The notes: a model not told the origin generated them from the letters alone. A stretch of 21,984 nucleotides of DNA from CAOJBM01 sp051872535 (GCA_051872535.1 JBJEDY010000006.1:1-21984), one strand, 5' to 3'; positions 1 to 8,209 are shown, counted from the first letter of the stretch. A program made the numbers and translations.

Positions 1-16
1 CACTAAAAATTCTAAA

Positions 17-36
17 AGGGAGTTTATTACTCCCCA
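17..36 (-). terminator. Weak hairpin downstream of the prepilin peptidase gene
   Basis: On the minus strand GGGAGT and ACTCCC arms enclose a short AT loop, followed by TTTTAGAATTTTT. The hairpin lies about 50 bases past the prepilin peptidase stop. The interrupted T-run makes it a weak terminator candidate. It could equally be the start of another element continuing beyond the window edge. Confidence 0.35.
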
Positions 37-82
37 CTAGAAATTATAGAACCCTTATTAAAGCATTCTTTTTTATGAAAAA

Positions 83-841
83 TTATAAAATCATATCTAT
101 AAAATTAACAATTTTCGTTTGTAAAATGAAAATAATCAACATTCCACTTATTAAAAAAGGTCCAAAAGGTATTTGCCTATTTTTTTTAGTTATTACATAA
201 TATAAAGCATATGGTAAAGCCAATAAAGACCCTAGTACTAAAGAAATAAAACTTAATCTTATTCCTAAAGTAAATCCAAAAAACATTGCCAGTTTTATAT
301 CTCCACCACCTAAAGATTCTGTCTTATATGCCCTATCACCAAAAAACTTTATACCATACATAAATAAAAATAAAACAAAGCCACTTATAATCGAATATAA
401 AAGAACTTTAGGACCAAAATATATATATTTTAAAATTAGTATTAATATTGAACCAATAATTAAAACTTCATCTAAAATTACAAAGTAAATAAAATCGCTA
501 ATAAAAATAGTAACTAAGATGCTTGATATTATTATCATTGCAAAAAATTCATAGCTAAATCCGTATTCATAAAATGCTATTGCAAATAGAAAGCCAGTTA
601 ATATTTCAACTAGCGGATAAGCAATCGAAATAGCTGTACCACATTTACGACACTTTCCTTTTTGAATCACCCAAGATATTATAGGAATGAGTTCAAAAAA
701 AGAAAGTTGATGATTACAATTAGTACAATGACTTCTTGGTTTTACTATTGACTCATTCATAGGCATTCTCATCCCTACTACTGTAAAAAATGAACCAAAT
801 ATAGTACCAATAATAAATAATAAAACTATAACATAAACCAT
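83..841 (-). CDS. pilD: Prepilin peptidase (type IV pilin leader peptidase / N-methyltransferase, A24 family)
   Basis: This integral membrane aspartyl protease cleaves the leader of type IV pilin-like proteins and methylates the new N-terminus. The 252-residue protein has the N-terminal FGSFFTVVGMRMP segment and the zinc-type pairs CTNC and CRKC flanking ELIPIISW (about residues 38-69). A first catalytic aspartate lies in the SDFIYFVILDE segment, and the second in GGGDIKLA. Several hydrophobic helices follow the usual family layout, and the length is normal. The start overlaps the end of the upstream pilC-like gene by 16 bases and has AGGGTGG upstream, so the two are cotranscribed and probably translationally coupled. 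No pilins or ATPase are in the window, so competence pseudopilus and type IV pilus cannot be told apart; ComC would be the competence name. Confidence 0.93.
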   Translation of the reverse strand: MVYVIVLLFIIGTIFGSFFTVVGMRMPMNESIVKPRSHCTNCNHQLSFFELIPIISWVIQKGKCRKCGTAISIAYPLVEILTGFLFAIAFYEYGFSYEFFAMIIISSILVTIFISDFIYFVILDEVLIIGSILILILKYIYFGPKVLLYSIISGFVLFLFMYGIKFFGDRAYKTESLGGGDIKLAMFFGFTLGIRLSFISLVLGSLLALPYALYYVITKKNRQIPFGPFLISGMLIIFILQTKIVNFIDMIL

Positions 842-2517
842 AATAAACCACCCTGCATTGATATTTGTTCATACATACCAAACATTGGAATTATTACTGC
901 TAGAATAACTCCACCTACTACAACCGCTAACCCAGCAATCAAAATAGGTTCTATAAATGCTTTTAATGTTCCAACTATATTACGATGCAATTCTTGATAG
1001 AACTTACTAACTCTATCCATCATTACTGCAAGTTCACCAGTAGATTCCCCAGTAACAATCATATAATATGCAACATCTGGTACAGCCCAATGATCTTTAA
1101 ATGAATCACTTATTTTATCACCACGGGCTATATTATTAATTGTATCAAACATTATCTCTTTATATATTTCATTCTGAGTAATCTTACTTAAAATATCAAT
1201 ACTTTCAGTAATAAAAACATTATTCTTAAGTAAAGATGCAAATGTTTTTGTAAATATAGTTATTTCATTATAGATAATAACATTTTTTACAACAGGTATT
1301 TTCATTGCTAATACCTGTAATTCTCTTCTAAATACTTTAACATTTTTGTATAAAACAACAATAGCAACTACTCCTAAGAAAACAATTCCGATTATATTAA
1401 AGATATTTGCTTTCAAGAAGTTTGCAGTATCTATAACAAACTTAGTTAAACCAGTAATTTGAACACCTGAACTATTATAAATATTTGTAAATTGAGGAAC
1501 TACATATAAAAGTATAAATGTAATAACTCCAATAGCAAAAATCATGACAAGAATCGGATAAGTTAAAGCACTTATCATTTGTCTTCTTGTTTGATCGACT
1601 TCCGAATAGTAATTAGCCATTTCATCTAATGTACCTTCCAAATCTCCAGTTGCTTCTGAAGCTTTTAACATATTAATTAAAAGTGGTGGAAATGTACTTC
1701 CTTGTTTAGCCAATGCTTGAGAGAAACTTTCTCCTAAAGTAAGTTCATAAACAATACTATCAAATAATCTTTTTTTAGAAGCATCCTTATTCATTTGTTT
1801 AGCTAAAATACGCATTGCATCAGTAACAGGAATTCCTGATTTAACATATGTAGATAATTGTGTTAGCCAGAAGATTAAGTCTTTTGTACTAAGTTTTTTA
1901 GCACCAATACTACTTTGGCCATATAAGAATTCTATTTTCTTACTAGTCTTAATAGATATTACTTCATATCCTTGATTTAATAAGAAAGCATTACAATCTG
2001 CCATTGATACTCCTACAAATGTATCTTGAACTATTCTACCTTTTTCATCTCTAATTTTATAACGATAAGTAGTTGGTTTACTTTGTCTTTTAGTTCCTTC
2101 TTCACTACCTAAAACTGCTAAAAATTCCTCTTTTTCTTTTTGTTCTGCTTTTAATTCACTCTTGTAGAATATTGTTTTATGCCATAAATTTTCCAAAGCT
2201 TGTTCAATTGCAGACTTTTCCTTAACTACGTTTTTTTCGTTTTTAACACCATTTAAAGTTCCATTAAATGCTTCTTGTGTATTTGCAGCAACTTTTTGTT
2301 TACCACTTAATTTAGATAACGGATTTAAAATAACGATATTAAAACCAGACCAAGCACAATATCCTACTTCTTTAAATGTATATAAAGTTTCTTTTAAACC
2401 TGTAATAAAATACTTTATTACTAAAGTTAAAGCATTTTCTTTAATTATTTTCTTTTTTAGTTTATTTGAAGATACATTGTTTTTCTTTATATTACTAATA
2501 CTAGTATCAGTTACCAT
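826..2517 (-). CDS. pilC: Type II secretion/type IV pilus platform protein (PilC/GspF/ComGB family) with long N-terminal extension
   Basis: This is the inner-membrane platform protein that couples the assembly ATPase to the growing (pseudo)pilus. From about residue 150 the protein follows the GspF pattern: a YRYKIRDEKGRIV cytoplasmic entry domain, then two T2SF domains (about 215-340 and 415-550), each with the typical hydrophobic helices. GESFSQALA with PLLINMLKASEATGDLEGTL occurs in the first and ARGDKISDSFKDHWAVP with YMIVTGESTGEL in the second. The family usually has about 350-410 residues. Here roughly 148 extra residues precede the first domain; they are lysine-rich, with one amphipathic/hydrophobic stretch (30-70) and a charged probably coiled-coil part (95-135). 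The ATG start has a strong GGAGGTG site and an extended -10 promoter, so the extension is likely genuine. Prepilin peptidase follows directly. Confidence 0.92.
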   Translation of the reverse strand: MVTDTSISNIKKNNVSSNKLKKKIIKENALTLVIKYFITGLKETLYTFKEVGYCAWSGFNIVILNPLSKLSGKQKVAANTQEAFNGTLNGVKNEKNVVKEKSAIEQALENLWHKTIFYKSELKAEQKEKEEFLAVLGSEEGTKRQSKPTTYRYKIRDEKGRIVQDTFVGVSMADCNAFLLNQGYEVISIKTSKKIEFLYGQSSIGAKKLSTKDLIFWLTQLSTYVKSGIPVTDAMRILAKQMNKDASKKRLFDSIVYELTLGESFSQALAKQGSTFPPLLINMLKASEATGDLEGTLDEMANYYSEVDQTRRQMISALTYPILVMIFAIGVITFILLYVVPQFTNIYNSSGVQITGLTKFVIDTANFLKANIFNIIGIVFLGVVAIVVLYKNVKVFRRELQVLAMKIPVVKNVIIYNEITIFTKTFASLLKNNVFITESIDILSKITQNEIYKEIMFDTINNIARGDKISDSFKDHWAVPDVAYYMIVTGESTGELAVMMDRVSKFYQELHRNIVGTLKAFIEPILIAGLAVVVGGVILAVIIPMFGMYEQISMQGGLLWFML

Positions 2518-2549
2518 TAAAAATGCACCTCCGCAATTTATTCTTATCT

Positions 2550-2565
2550 ATAATAGATTATACCA
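2550..2565 (-). promoter_or_regulatory. Extended -10 promoter of the pilC-pilD operon
   Basis: The minus strand reads TGGTATAAT, an extended -10 (TGn plus a perfect TATAAT at 2557-2562), with no convincing -35. The predicted start of transcription is near 2550. A GGAGGTG ribosome binding site lies eight bases before the pilC ATG. Confidence 0.6.
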
Positions 2566-2628
2566 TAAAATAAATAAATATAAACATCTTTTTAATTCTT
2601 TAGAATAATATATATTGAGGTAATTAAA

Positions 2629-2910
2629 ATGTTTGGAAATGGTTCTCCTTTAACTTTAACAAGAATTATTGGTGGGTTATCTAAAACAGTTAACATTGCC
2701 AATCAAGTAATACCTTTATATCGCCAAGCTAAACCATTAATAAGTGGTTTTAATGAATCAAAAAAGAAATTAAAAGATTTAGCATCTAGTTTTATGACTG
2801 AAAGTAAAAATAATAATAATAATAATAATATAAATAATAATGTAACTAATGAAAAAACAAAGACAATACATGTTGTAGAACCAACTAACCTACCAACATT
2901 TTTTCATTAA
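2629..2910 (+). CDS. YqfQ/VrrA-like small protein with polyasparagine tract
   Basis: This is the only plus-strand gene in the window (93 residues), with GAGGT seven bases before the ATG. The N-terminal half (TRIIGGLSKTVNIANQVIPLY...AKPLISGF) resembles the short hydrophobic/proline core of the Bacillus YqfQ (VrrA) family, and the position beside trmK-rpoD-dnaG matches where yqfQ sits in Bacillus. The middle is a polyasparagine run (residues 61-71) encoded by AAT repeats, followed by a low-complexity tail. The function of the family is unknown; in Bacillus anthracis vrrA is known for a variable-number repeat. Family assignment rests on a short motif plus synteny and is moderate. The gene converges on trmK and shares its terminator. 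Confidence 0.6.
   Translation: MFGNGSPLTLTRIIGGLSKTVNIANQVIPLYRQAKPLISGFNESKKKLKDLASSFMTESKNNNNNNNINNNVTNEKTKTIHVVEPTNLPTFFH
2809..2841 (+). repeat. AAT trinucleotide microsatellite in coding sequence
   Basis: Seven in-frame AAT codons, one ATA and three more AAT codons occur in a row. The tract encodes asparagines only (with one isoleucine), keeps the frame, and is a candidate for length variation by slippage. Confidence 0.9.
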
Positions 2911-2913
2911 AAA

Positions 2914-2942
2914 ACGAATTAAATCAATTAATTCGTCTTTTT
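2914..2942. terminator. Bidirectional terminator between yqfQ-like gene and trmK
   Basis: ACGAATTAA (2914-2922) and TTAATTCGT (2928-2936) form a perfect 9-bp stem with a 5-base loop. It has an A-run on the left and a T-run on the right, so it can terminate on both strands. The trmK stop codon (2928-2930) lies inside the stem. Confidence 0.85.
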
Positions 2943-3584
2943 ATATAATTTATTTAAATCTTTAATTATTCTTTTGTATTTTAATCTTAGCCAAACTCTT
3001 TTCTTCGGTATTTTTCTTAAAATATCCTCATTAGTTTTAATTAAATATTGATAATATTCTTTTTTATCTTCTTTTAGTAATCCATATTTAATTTCTTTTT
3101 TAGTATTAGTATTACTACAATGTTCAAATTTCATAGTTATATAATATTTTTTTCCTTCATAAATAACGTTTTCATCACTAAGATAAAAACCTTTTTTATT
3201 TAAAACACTTCTTAATACACTATGTTCATTATTTGATTGTAAAATTAACTTTTTAATATTATCCAATCTTTTATCATCTTCTAATATATGTAAAATTGTA
3301 CTAGTTCCCATACCACTTATAACAAGAGTATCAAAAAGATTATCAGGAATATTTTTAATACCATCACTTAAATAAGTTTTTATTGAGGCATTTTCTAATT
3401 CAATATTATTAATAGCATTACTTAAAGCATTCTTATTAATATCAGATGCTATGACGCTTTTACATAGTTTATTCTTATATAAATAAATACTAAGTAATCC
3501 GTGATCACAACCAACATCTGCTACTCTATCATCTTTATTTACAAAAGAAATTATAGAACTTAATCTTTTACTAATTTTATTCAC
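2928..3584 (-). CDS. trmK: tRNA (adenine22-N1)-methyltransferase TrmK
   Basis: This SAM-dependent enzyme makes m1A22 in bacterial tRNAs. The 218-residue protein opens with the family pattern RLSSIISFV, then motif I VADVGCDHGLLSIYL (22-36), ASDINKNAL for the ribose-binding acidic position, and the TrmK-type VISGMGTSTI (88-97). The lysine-rich C-terminal part corresponds to the helical tRNA-binding domain of the family. The start is GTG (3584) with AAAGGA eight bases upstream, overlapping the end of rpoD by eight bases. It is the last gene of the dnaG-rpoD-trmK operon, as in Bacillus where trmK (yqfN) lies just after sigA. The stop codon is inside the terminator hairpin. Confidence 0.93.
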   Translation of the reverse strand: MNKISKRLSSIISFVNKDDRVADVGCDHGLLSIYLYKNKLCKSVIASDINKNALSNAINNIELENASIKTYLSDGIKNIPDNLFDTLVISGMGTSTILHILEDDKRLDNIKKLILQSNNEHSVLRSVLNKKGFYLSDENVIYEGKKYYITMKFEHCSNTNTKKEIKYGLLKEDKKEYYQYLIKTNEDILRKIPKKRVWLRLKYKRIIKDLNKLYKKTN

Positions 3585-4674
3585 TTAAGAAATCCTTTAA
3601 CTTCTTTGCACGTGATGGATGTCTTAATTTTCTTAAAGCTTTAGCTTCAATTTGTCTAATTCTTTCACGTGTAACATTAAATCTCTTTCCAACTTCTTCA
3701 AGAGTATGACTAGTACCATCAACTAACCCAAATCTAAGCTCTAATACTTCTTGTTCTCTTTCTTGTAAAGTAAGTAATACACTACGTATTTCTTCTTTTA
3801 AAATTTCATTAGTAGCATACTCTTCTGGAGACATACTACGTTCATCTTTAATAAAATCTCCTAAATGGGAATCATCTTCTTCACCAATAGGTGTTTCTAA
3901 AGAAACTGGATCTTGACTAATTTTGATTACTTCTCTTACTTTTTCAACACTTATACCCATCTTTTGTGATAATTCTTCTTCAGTTGGTTCCCTATTAAGT
4001 TCCAAAGTCATTTGTCTTTGAATACGAGCCATCTTATTAATTGTTTCAACCATATGAACTGGTACACGAATAGTTCTTGCTTGATCAGCTAATGCACGAG
4101 TTATAGCTTGTCTAATCCACCAAGTTGCATAAGTAGAAAATTTATAACCTTTATCATAATCAAACTTTTCTACAGCTTTCATTAACCCTATATTACCTTC
4201 TTGAATTAAATCAAGAAATAATAAGCCTCTACCAACATAACGCTTTGCAATTGATACAACAAGACGTAAGTTAGATTCTGCTAAAATATTTTTAGCTGAT
4301 TCATCCCCATTAGCAACACGTACAGATAAATCTAGTTCTTCTGCTGGACTCAATAAGCTTATACGTCCAATTTCTTTTAAATACATTCTTACTGGGTCAT
4401 TAATATTTATATCCTTTGTAATTTCTTCATCATTTAATAAAATAGGTTCTTGATCAATTATAATTTTTCCGTCTTTAGATGAATCAGCATCTTCTTCAGT
4501 TATGACATCAATTCCATTATCTACAAAGAAATTATATAAATCATCTAATGTATCAGCTTCTACATCTAACCCTTTTAATGCATTAGCTAATTGTTCAAAA
4601 GTTATATAACCTTGTTCTTTTCCTTTTAATAATAAATCCGCTTTTCTTTCTTCTAATGTTTTTATTTCTACCAT
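3577..4674 (-). CDS. rpoD: RNA polymerase primary sigma factor (sigma-70/SigA)
   Basis: This housekeeping sigma factor recognises -10/-35 promoters. It has 365 residues, the short Bacillus SigA-like form without the large non-conserved insertion. An N-terminal region-1.1-like part (1-65) is followed by region 1.2 (DPVRMYLKEIGRISLLSPAEE, written in two parts: 93-102 and 103-112). Regions 2.1-2.4 contain AKRYVGRG, LDLIQEGNIGLMKAVEKFD and YATWWIRQAITRALADQ, with region 3 next. Region 4.2 ends the protein with LEEVGKRFNVTRERIRQIE. Its ATG overlaps the dnaG stop by one base (TAATG), and trmK overlaps its end, so the three genes form one transcription unit. The perfect TATAAT hexamers elsewhere in the window agree with its expected specificity. 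Confidence 0.98.
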   Translation of the reverse strand: MVEIKTLEERKADLLLKGKEQGYITFEQLANALKGLDVEADTLDDLYNFFVDNGIDVITEEDADSSKDGKIIIDQEPILLNDEEITKDININDPVRMYLKEIGRISLLSPAEELDLSVRVANGDESAKNILAESNLRLVVSIAKRYVGRGLLFLDLIQEGNIGLMKAVEKFDYDKGYKFSTYATWWIRQAITRALADQARTIRVPVHMVETINKMARIQRQMTLELNREPTEEELSQKMGISVEKVREVIKISQDPVSLETPIGEEDDSHLGDFIKDERSMSPEEYATNEILKEEIRSVLLTLQEREQEVLELRFGLVDGTSHTLEEVGKRFNVTRERIRQIEAKALRKLRHPSRAKKLKDFLSE

Positions 4675-6422
4675 TATTCTACACTTCCTTTTTTAAGCTC
4701 AGCTATCTTTTCTGCTAGTTTTAATTTCTTATCAACATCAAGTTCAGCTTTCAACTTTTCTTTTAATTCTTTTATTTTATTACACGTCATAGCTTTATTC
4801 ACTGCGACGACATAATCATTCATAATTTCTACGTTAACTTCATCATTTGCACAATCATTAACAATTTTCATTACTTCTTCACATAATTCTTTATTACTAA
4901 TATAAGTAATAAAATCTGCAACATTAATTGTTTTATTTTTATCGTAATAATATACGATTTCATTAGCAATATTTCGATGTAAAGCATCTATGAAACAGCC
5001 AATTTTTTTCATATATATTTTTATATAAACTGGATCATTCATCATCAGAAATAATATTTTCGTTGCTCCAACATTATATATGTCTTTTTTCTTTTTTACT
5101 GGCTTTACAACTTCTTCTTTTCTTTTTATTATCTTCGTTGGTTCTATCTTATTTAATCTATCCTTTAACACATCAAGTGATAAATCATATTCAGAACTAA
5201 GTTTCTTTAGTGTTATATCTTTTAAAACTTCATCATCAGATTTAGCTAAATTATCAATCACTTCATTAACATATTTAGCAAGTTCAACCGAATTATTTAA
5301 ATCTTTATTCTTTTTTAAATAATTCATTTTAAAATCCATAAAACTAATTGGATTCTTTAAGTTCTGTAAGAAAGCATCTATACCATTTTTTAATATATAC
5401 TCATCTGGATCTTTCTCACCACTTAATCTTATAACACTAAGGTCCAAATTGGCATTACTTATTAATTCCCCATTATTTAATGTTGCCAATTCTCCAGCAT
5501 TATCATTATCTAAGCAAAGGATTACTTTTGAACGCAGTTTCTTTAAAAGTTCAATCTGATCTTTCGTAAGTGCTGTTCCTTGTAGGGCCACTACGTTTTT
5601 AACTCCATTTAAAGATAAACGAATGGCATCCATAAATCCTTCTACTACTATTATGCACTTTTCTCTTTTTGCATACTCTTTAGCAATATGATAATTATAT
5701 AAAGTTTCACCTTTTTTAAAGATTATTGTTTCTTTACTATTAATATATTTTGATGTATCTTTTTCTCCACGATATACTCTCGCACTAAATCCAACAACAT
5801 GACCATCTTTATCCCATAATGGAAATGTTATTCTTTTTGTAAAAGTATCATATACACCATTTTTACTAATATTTATAAGACCAATATCTTCCAACTTTTT
5901 TATATCATAATTTTTTTTAGATAGTAAAGTATATAATGCATCACTTTTATCTAAGGAAAGTCCTATACCAAACTCTTTAATCGCCTCATCATTTATTCCA
6001 CGTGATGTTAAATATTTTTTAGCTTCATCACCAAATGCTGTTTTTAAATTATTTTGATAAAACTTTAGAGTTAAATCCATAATCTCATATTCTGTTTTAT
6101 ATTTATAATTAGTTGGTGATGCAAATGTTGCATTTAATGTTTTACCAATTTTTGTAGCAACAATGTTAACAGCTTCAGCAAAACTAACATTTTCATAATT
6201 TTGAACAAAAGTAAAAACATTTCCAGTTGCTCCACAAGAAAAACACTTATATATTTGTTTTTCTGAAGATACGCTCATACTTGGCGAATGATCATCATGA
6301 AATGGACAAACACAAAGATAATTCTTTCCTTTTGGGGTAAGAGGAATATAATCACCAACTATATCGACGATATTTGCACTAGCTCTAATGTCATTTATTT
6401 CATCATCGGATATATAGGCCAC
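4674..6422 (-). CDS. dnaG: DNA primase DnaG
   Basis: The primase makes RNA primers for replication with DnaB helicase. The GTG start at 6422 is preferred over an in-frame ATG 25 codons upstream. It is preceded by AGAGGGGTG at good spacing, the upstream ATG overlaps the promoter region, and family members begin with a short segment before DDEINDIR. This gives 582 residues. The CHC2 zinc finger has C39-P-F-H42 and C60-F-S-C63. The catalytic core follows, with Toprim motifs IIVVEGFMDAI and ILCLDNDNAGE. A less conserved C-terminal DnaB-interaction region ends the protein. It is the first gene of the dnaG-rpoD-trmK operon and is separated from the upstream sortase-like gene by a strong terminator and its own promoter. 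Confidence 0.97.
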   Translation of the reverse strand: MAYISDDEINDIRASANIVDIVGDYIPLTPKGKNYLCVCPFHDDHSPSMSVSSEKQIYKCFSCGATGNVFTFVQNYENVSFAEAVNIVATKIGKTLNATFASPTNYKYKTEYEIMDLTLKFYQNNLKTAFGDEAKKYLTSRGINDEAIKEFGIGLSLDKSDALYTLLSKKNYDIKKLEDIGLINISKNGVYDTFTKRITFPLWDKDGHVVGFSARVYRGEKDTSKYINSKETIIFKKGETLYNYHIAKEYAKREKCIIVVEGFMDAIRLSLNGVKNVVALQGTALTKDQIELLKKLRSKVILCLDNDNAGELATLNNGELISNANLDLSVIRLSGEKDPDEYILKNGIDAFLQNLKNPISFMDFKMNYLKKNKDLNNSVELAKYVNEVIDNLAKSDDEVLKDITLKKLSSEYDLSLDVLKDRLNKIEPTKIIKRKEEVVKPVKKKKDIYNVGATKILFLMMNDPVYIKIYMKKIGCFIDALHRNIANEIVYYYDKNKTINVADFITYISNKELCEEVMKIVNDCANDEVNVEIMNDYVVAVNKAMTCNKIKELKEKLKAELDVDKKLKLAEKIAELKKGSVE

Positions 6423-6440
6423 TATAATCACCCCTCTACT

Positions 6441-6474
6441 TATATATATTATAGGCAAATGCCCAATTTCCTTT
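6441..6474 (-). promoter_or_regulatory. Promoter of the dnaG-rpoD-trmK operon, with AAAGGAAAT -35-like box
   Basis: TATAAT (6448-6453) is followed by an AT-rich start region. There is no TTGACA-like -35; instead AAAGGAAAT (6466-6474) lies 12 bases upstream. The same arrangement occurs before the surface-protein gene at 8191. The AGGAnnT element resembles the known sigma-H -35 consensus, but the -10 is of sigma-A type. Confidence 0.55.
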
Positions 6475-6484
6475 TTTTTGACGC

Positions 6485-6516
6485 AAAAAAATTGCAAAAA
6501 ATCCTTTTTTTTGCAA
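6485..6516 (-). terminator. Terminator of the surface protein/sortase-like operon
   Basis: TTGCAAAAAA and TTTTTTGCAA form a 10-bp perfect stem (6492-6501 with 6507-6516), followed on the minus strand by seven Ts. It lies just after the sortase-like stop and upstream of the dnaG promoter. Confidence 0.85.
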
Positions 6517-6534
6517 TATTTTAATCAATTTTGC

Positions 6535-7023
6535 TTATTTTTGCAAGAAATATATAATTTGTTCATCTTTTTTATTATAACTACAAGTTATTAAAATTAA
6601 TTGATTTTCAATATTAGAAAACTCTAATTTATCTTTCTTTTTCTTCTTACCAATATCTGTTACATAATAAGTATTTTTCTCTTTATTATGATAAAAAATC
6701 ACCTCATCATTAAGGTTCAACTTATAAAGATTTTTAAAGTAAGCATTAAAAGCTGTGCCAGAGTGTGCTGCTAATACTAATGTTTTATCATCATACAAAA
6801 CAGCTATATCTTTATCTACATCATTTACATTCATACATTTTTTTAAATTAATCTTATCTATAATAAGAATATTTTTACATATCATTTCATTGTAAGAAGA
6901 ATTTAATTCATAGTTTGATAACGATTCATAAACTTCTTTTTTTTCGTTTTTTGGAAAAGAAAAAAGAAAAAAGAATAACAATACTAATAGTAAAAAACTA
7001 AATATAATCTTTTTTCTTAACAT
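6535..7023 (-). CDS. Sortase-like membrane protein lacking the usual catalytic arginine
   Basis: Sortases are extracellular transpeptidases that attach surface proteins to the wall. The 162-residue protein has an N-terminal signal anchor (residues 5-23). It also has the sortase pattern TLVLAAHSGTAFNAYF with candidate catalytic His87, then LNLNDEVIFYHN and LILITCSYN with candidate Cys147. In known sortases an arginine follows the cysteine on the next strand; here the segment is KKDEQIIYFLQK, with glutamine at the likely position. The only arginine in the protein is residue 3. The protein is shorter than many sortases. AGGAAAGAG precedes the ATG, and the gene overlaps the surface-protein gene by 26 bases, so they are cotranscribed and possibly act together. 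Sortase fold assignment is good, activity uncertain; a divergent active class is possible. Confidence 0.75.
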   Translation of the reverse strand: MLRKKIIFSFLLLVLLFFFLFSFPKNEKKEVYESLSNYELNSSYNEMICKNILIIDKINLKKCMNVNDVDKDIAVLYDDKTLVLAAHSGTAFNAYFKNLYKLNLNDEVIFYHNKEKNTYYVTDIGKKKKKDKLEFSNIENQLILITCSYNKKDEQIIYFLQK

Positions 7024-8191
7024 ATAAACTCTTTCCTAATAAAATAATAGTATTAGTATTGCTAAAAGTATCAGGAACAGATAATTCTATTATTTCACTT
7101 AAAACTCCAGATGTATTTTCTTCTTTATTTTGTTCATTTATATTATCAACTACTTCATTAATTTCTCGATTTCTTAATGTATTGACTTCTAAAATAGTTT
7201 CTCTATTTTCATCAATTTTTATTACATATTCTTTATCATCTTTAAGATATAAAGGACTAATACTTAATTGTTTAACCACATAATTATCACATGGTAGTTC
7301 TGTTTTATAAAATCCTTTATTATTAATATCAAATCGATAAATAAGTTTATCATTTTTAAATATTCCATAACTTGCATTGTATCCATCTTCTATATCTTCC
7401 CCTAAAACATTTAAGAAGAAATCACCTGAAGTAACATTAATGTTTAAAATTACAAAAGAAGAAAAATTACCAGAACTAATAAAATCAGATTCAGTTTCAT
7501 TCGAAAATAATTTCATCTCATAATCTTTTGAACCTATATCTTTCTTTAAAATTAATTCTGTGATTCCTCTACTTTCCCCTTTTATCATTAATTTATCATC
7601 ATTTATATACGAAATAGAACTAGTCCCTTTTGAATTAACTATTTCATAATCATTAAGTAATTCATCAGATAATTCAATATTATCATTTAAATTAAGACTT
7701 ATTTCAGTAGGAATATTTAATTTTGGAAATAGTTTATTTATTTTATCATTTATTTCTTTTTCATAATTAATATAAAGAATATCATTACGACCATTTTTAT
7801 CATAGAAATAAATTTCTTCTTTATTCTTAACTAAATCCCAAATCATTTTTTGTCCAACAGCTATATAAGTCAAATCATAAGTATCTTGATATAGTAAATC
7901 TGCTACATAAGCTATTTCTTTAACTTCATTAGAAATAGTTATTTCATCATTAATATCATAATGGGCATAAACATCAGGAACACCTTTAAACGGCTCCGTA
8001 CTAAATAAAGTATGATTAGTATTGTATTCGATATATTTTCTAACTCTTCCATCAATAAAACTATTACCTAAATTTCTTCGAACATAAACTGATGTACTCC
8101 TTTCATATTGAATTTCTCGAGCATTTACTATTTTATTTCCAATTAAAAATGCTATAAAAATAATAAAAGTAGAGAATAAAATTTGCTTCAT
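6998..8191 (-). CDS. Thioester-domain (TQXA)-like surface protein with SpaA/Cna-B-like domain and sorting-signal-like C-terminus
   Basis: A signal peptide (1-24, ending VNA) is followed by a region resembling Gram-positive thioester (TQXA) adhesin domains, with AVGQKMIWDL (111-120) in the place of the conserved glutamine/tryptophan motif. The cysteine that would form the thioester is absent: the only cysteine in 397 residues is Cys301, outside this domain, and VYAHYD (74-79) may be the altered site. Residues 265-338 (GYNASYGIFKND... NNKGFYKTELPCDNYVVKQ) look like a SpaA/Cna-B fold. The C-terminus has SVPDTF (371-376), a short hydrophobic TIILLG and KKK, a sorting-signal-like end. AGAAGGAGG precedes the ATG. 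A sortase-like gene follows in the same operon, making it the likely partner. Domain calls are by motif only. Confidence 0.65.
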   Translation of the reverse strand: MKQILFSTFIIFIAFLIGNKIVNAREIQYERSTSVYVRRNLGNSFIDGRVRKYIEYNTNHTLFSTEPFKGVPDVYAHYDINDEITISNEVKEIAYVADLLYQDTYDLTYIAVGQKMIWDLVKNKEEIYFYDKNGRNDILYINYEKEINDKINKLFPKLNIPTEISLNLNDNIELSDELLNDYEIVNSKGTSSISYINDDKLMIKGESRGITELILKKDIGSKDYEMKLFSNETESDFISSGNFSSFVILNINVTSGDFFLNVLGEDIEDGYNASYGIFKNDKLIYRFDINNKGFYKTELPCDNYVVKQLSISPLYLKDDKEYVIKIDENRETILEVNTLRNREINEVVDNINEQNKEENTSGVLSEIIELSVPDTFSNTNTIILLGKSLYVKKKDYI

Positions 8192-8209
8192 ACTTCTTTC
8201 CTCCTTCTA

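Noticed and set aside
5080..6524. Plus-strand frames opposite dnaG
   Set aside because: The minus-strand primase covers them completely with clear zinc-finger and Toprim motifs; the frames have no start signals.
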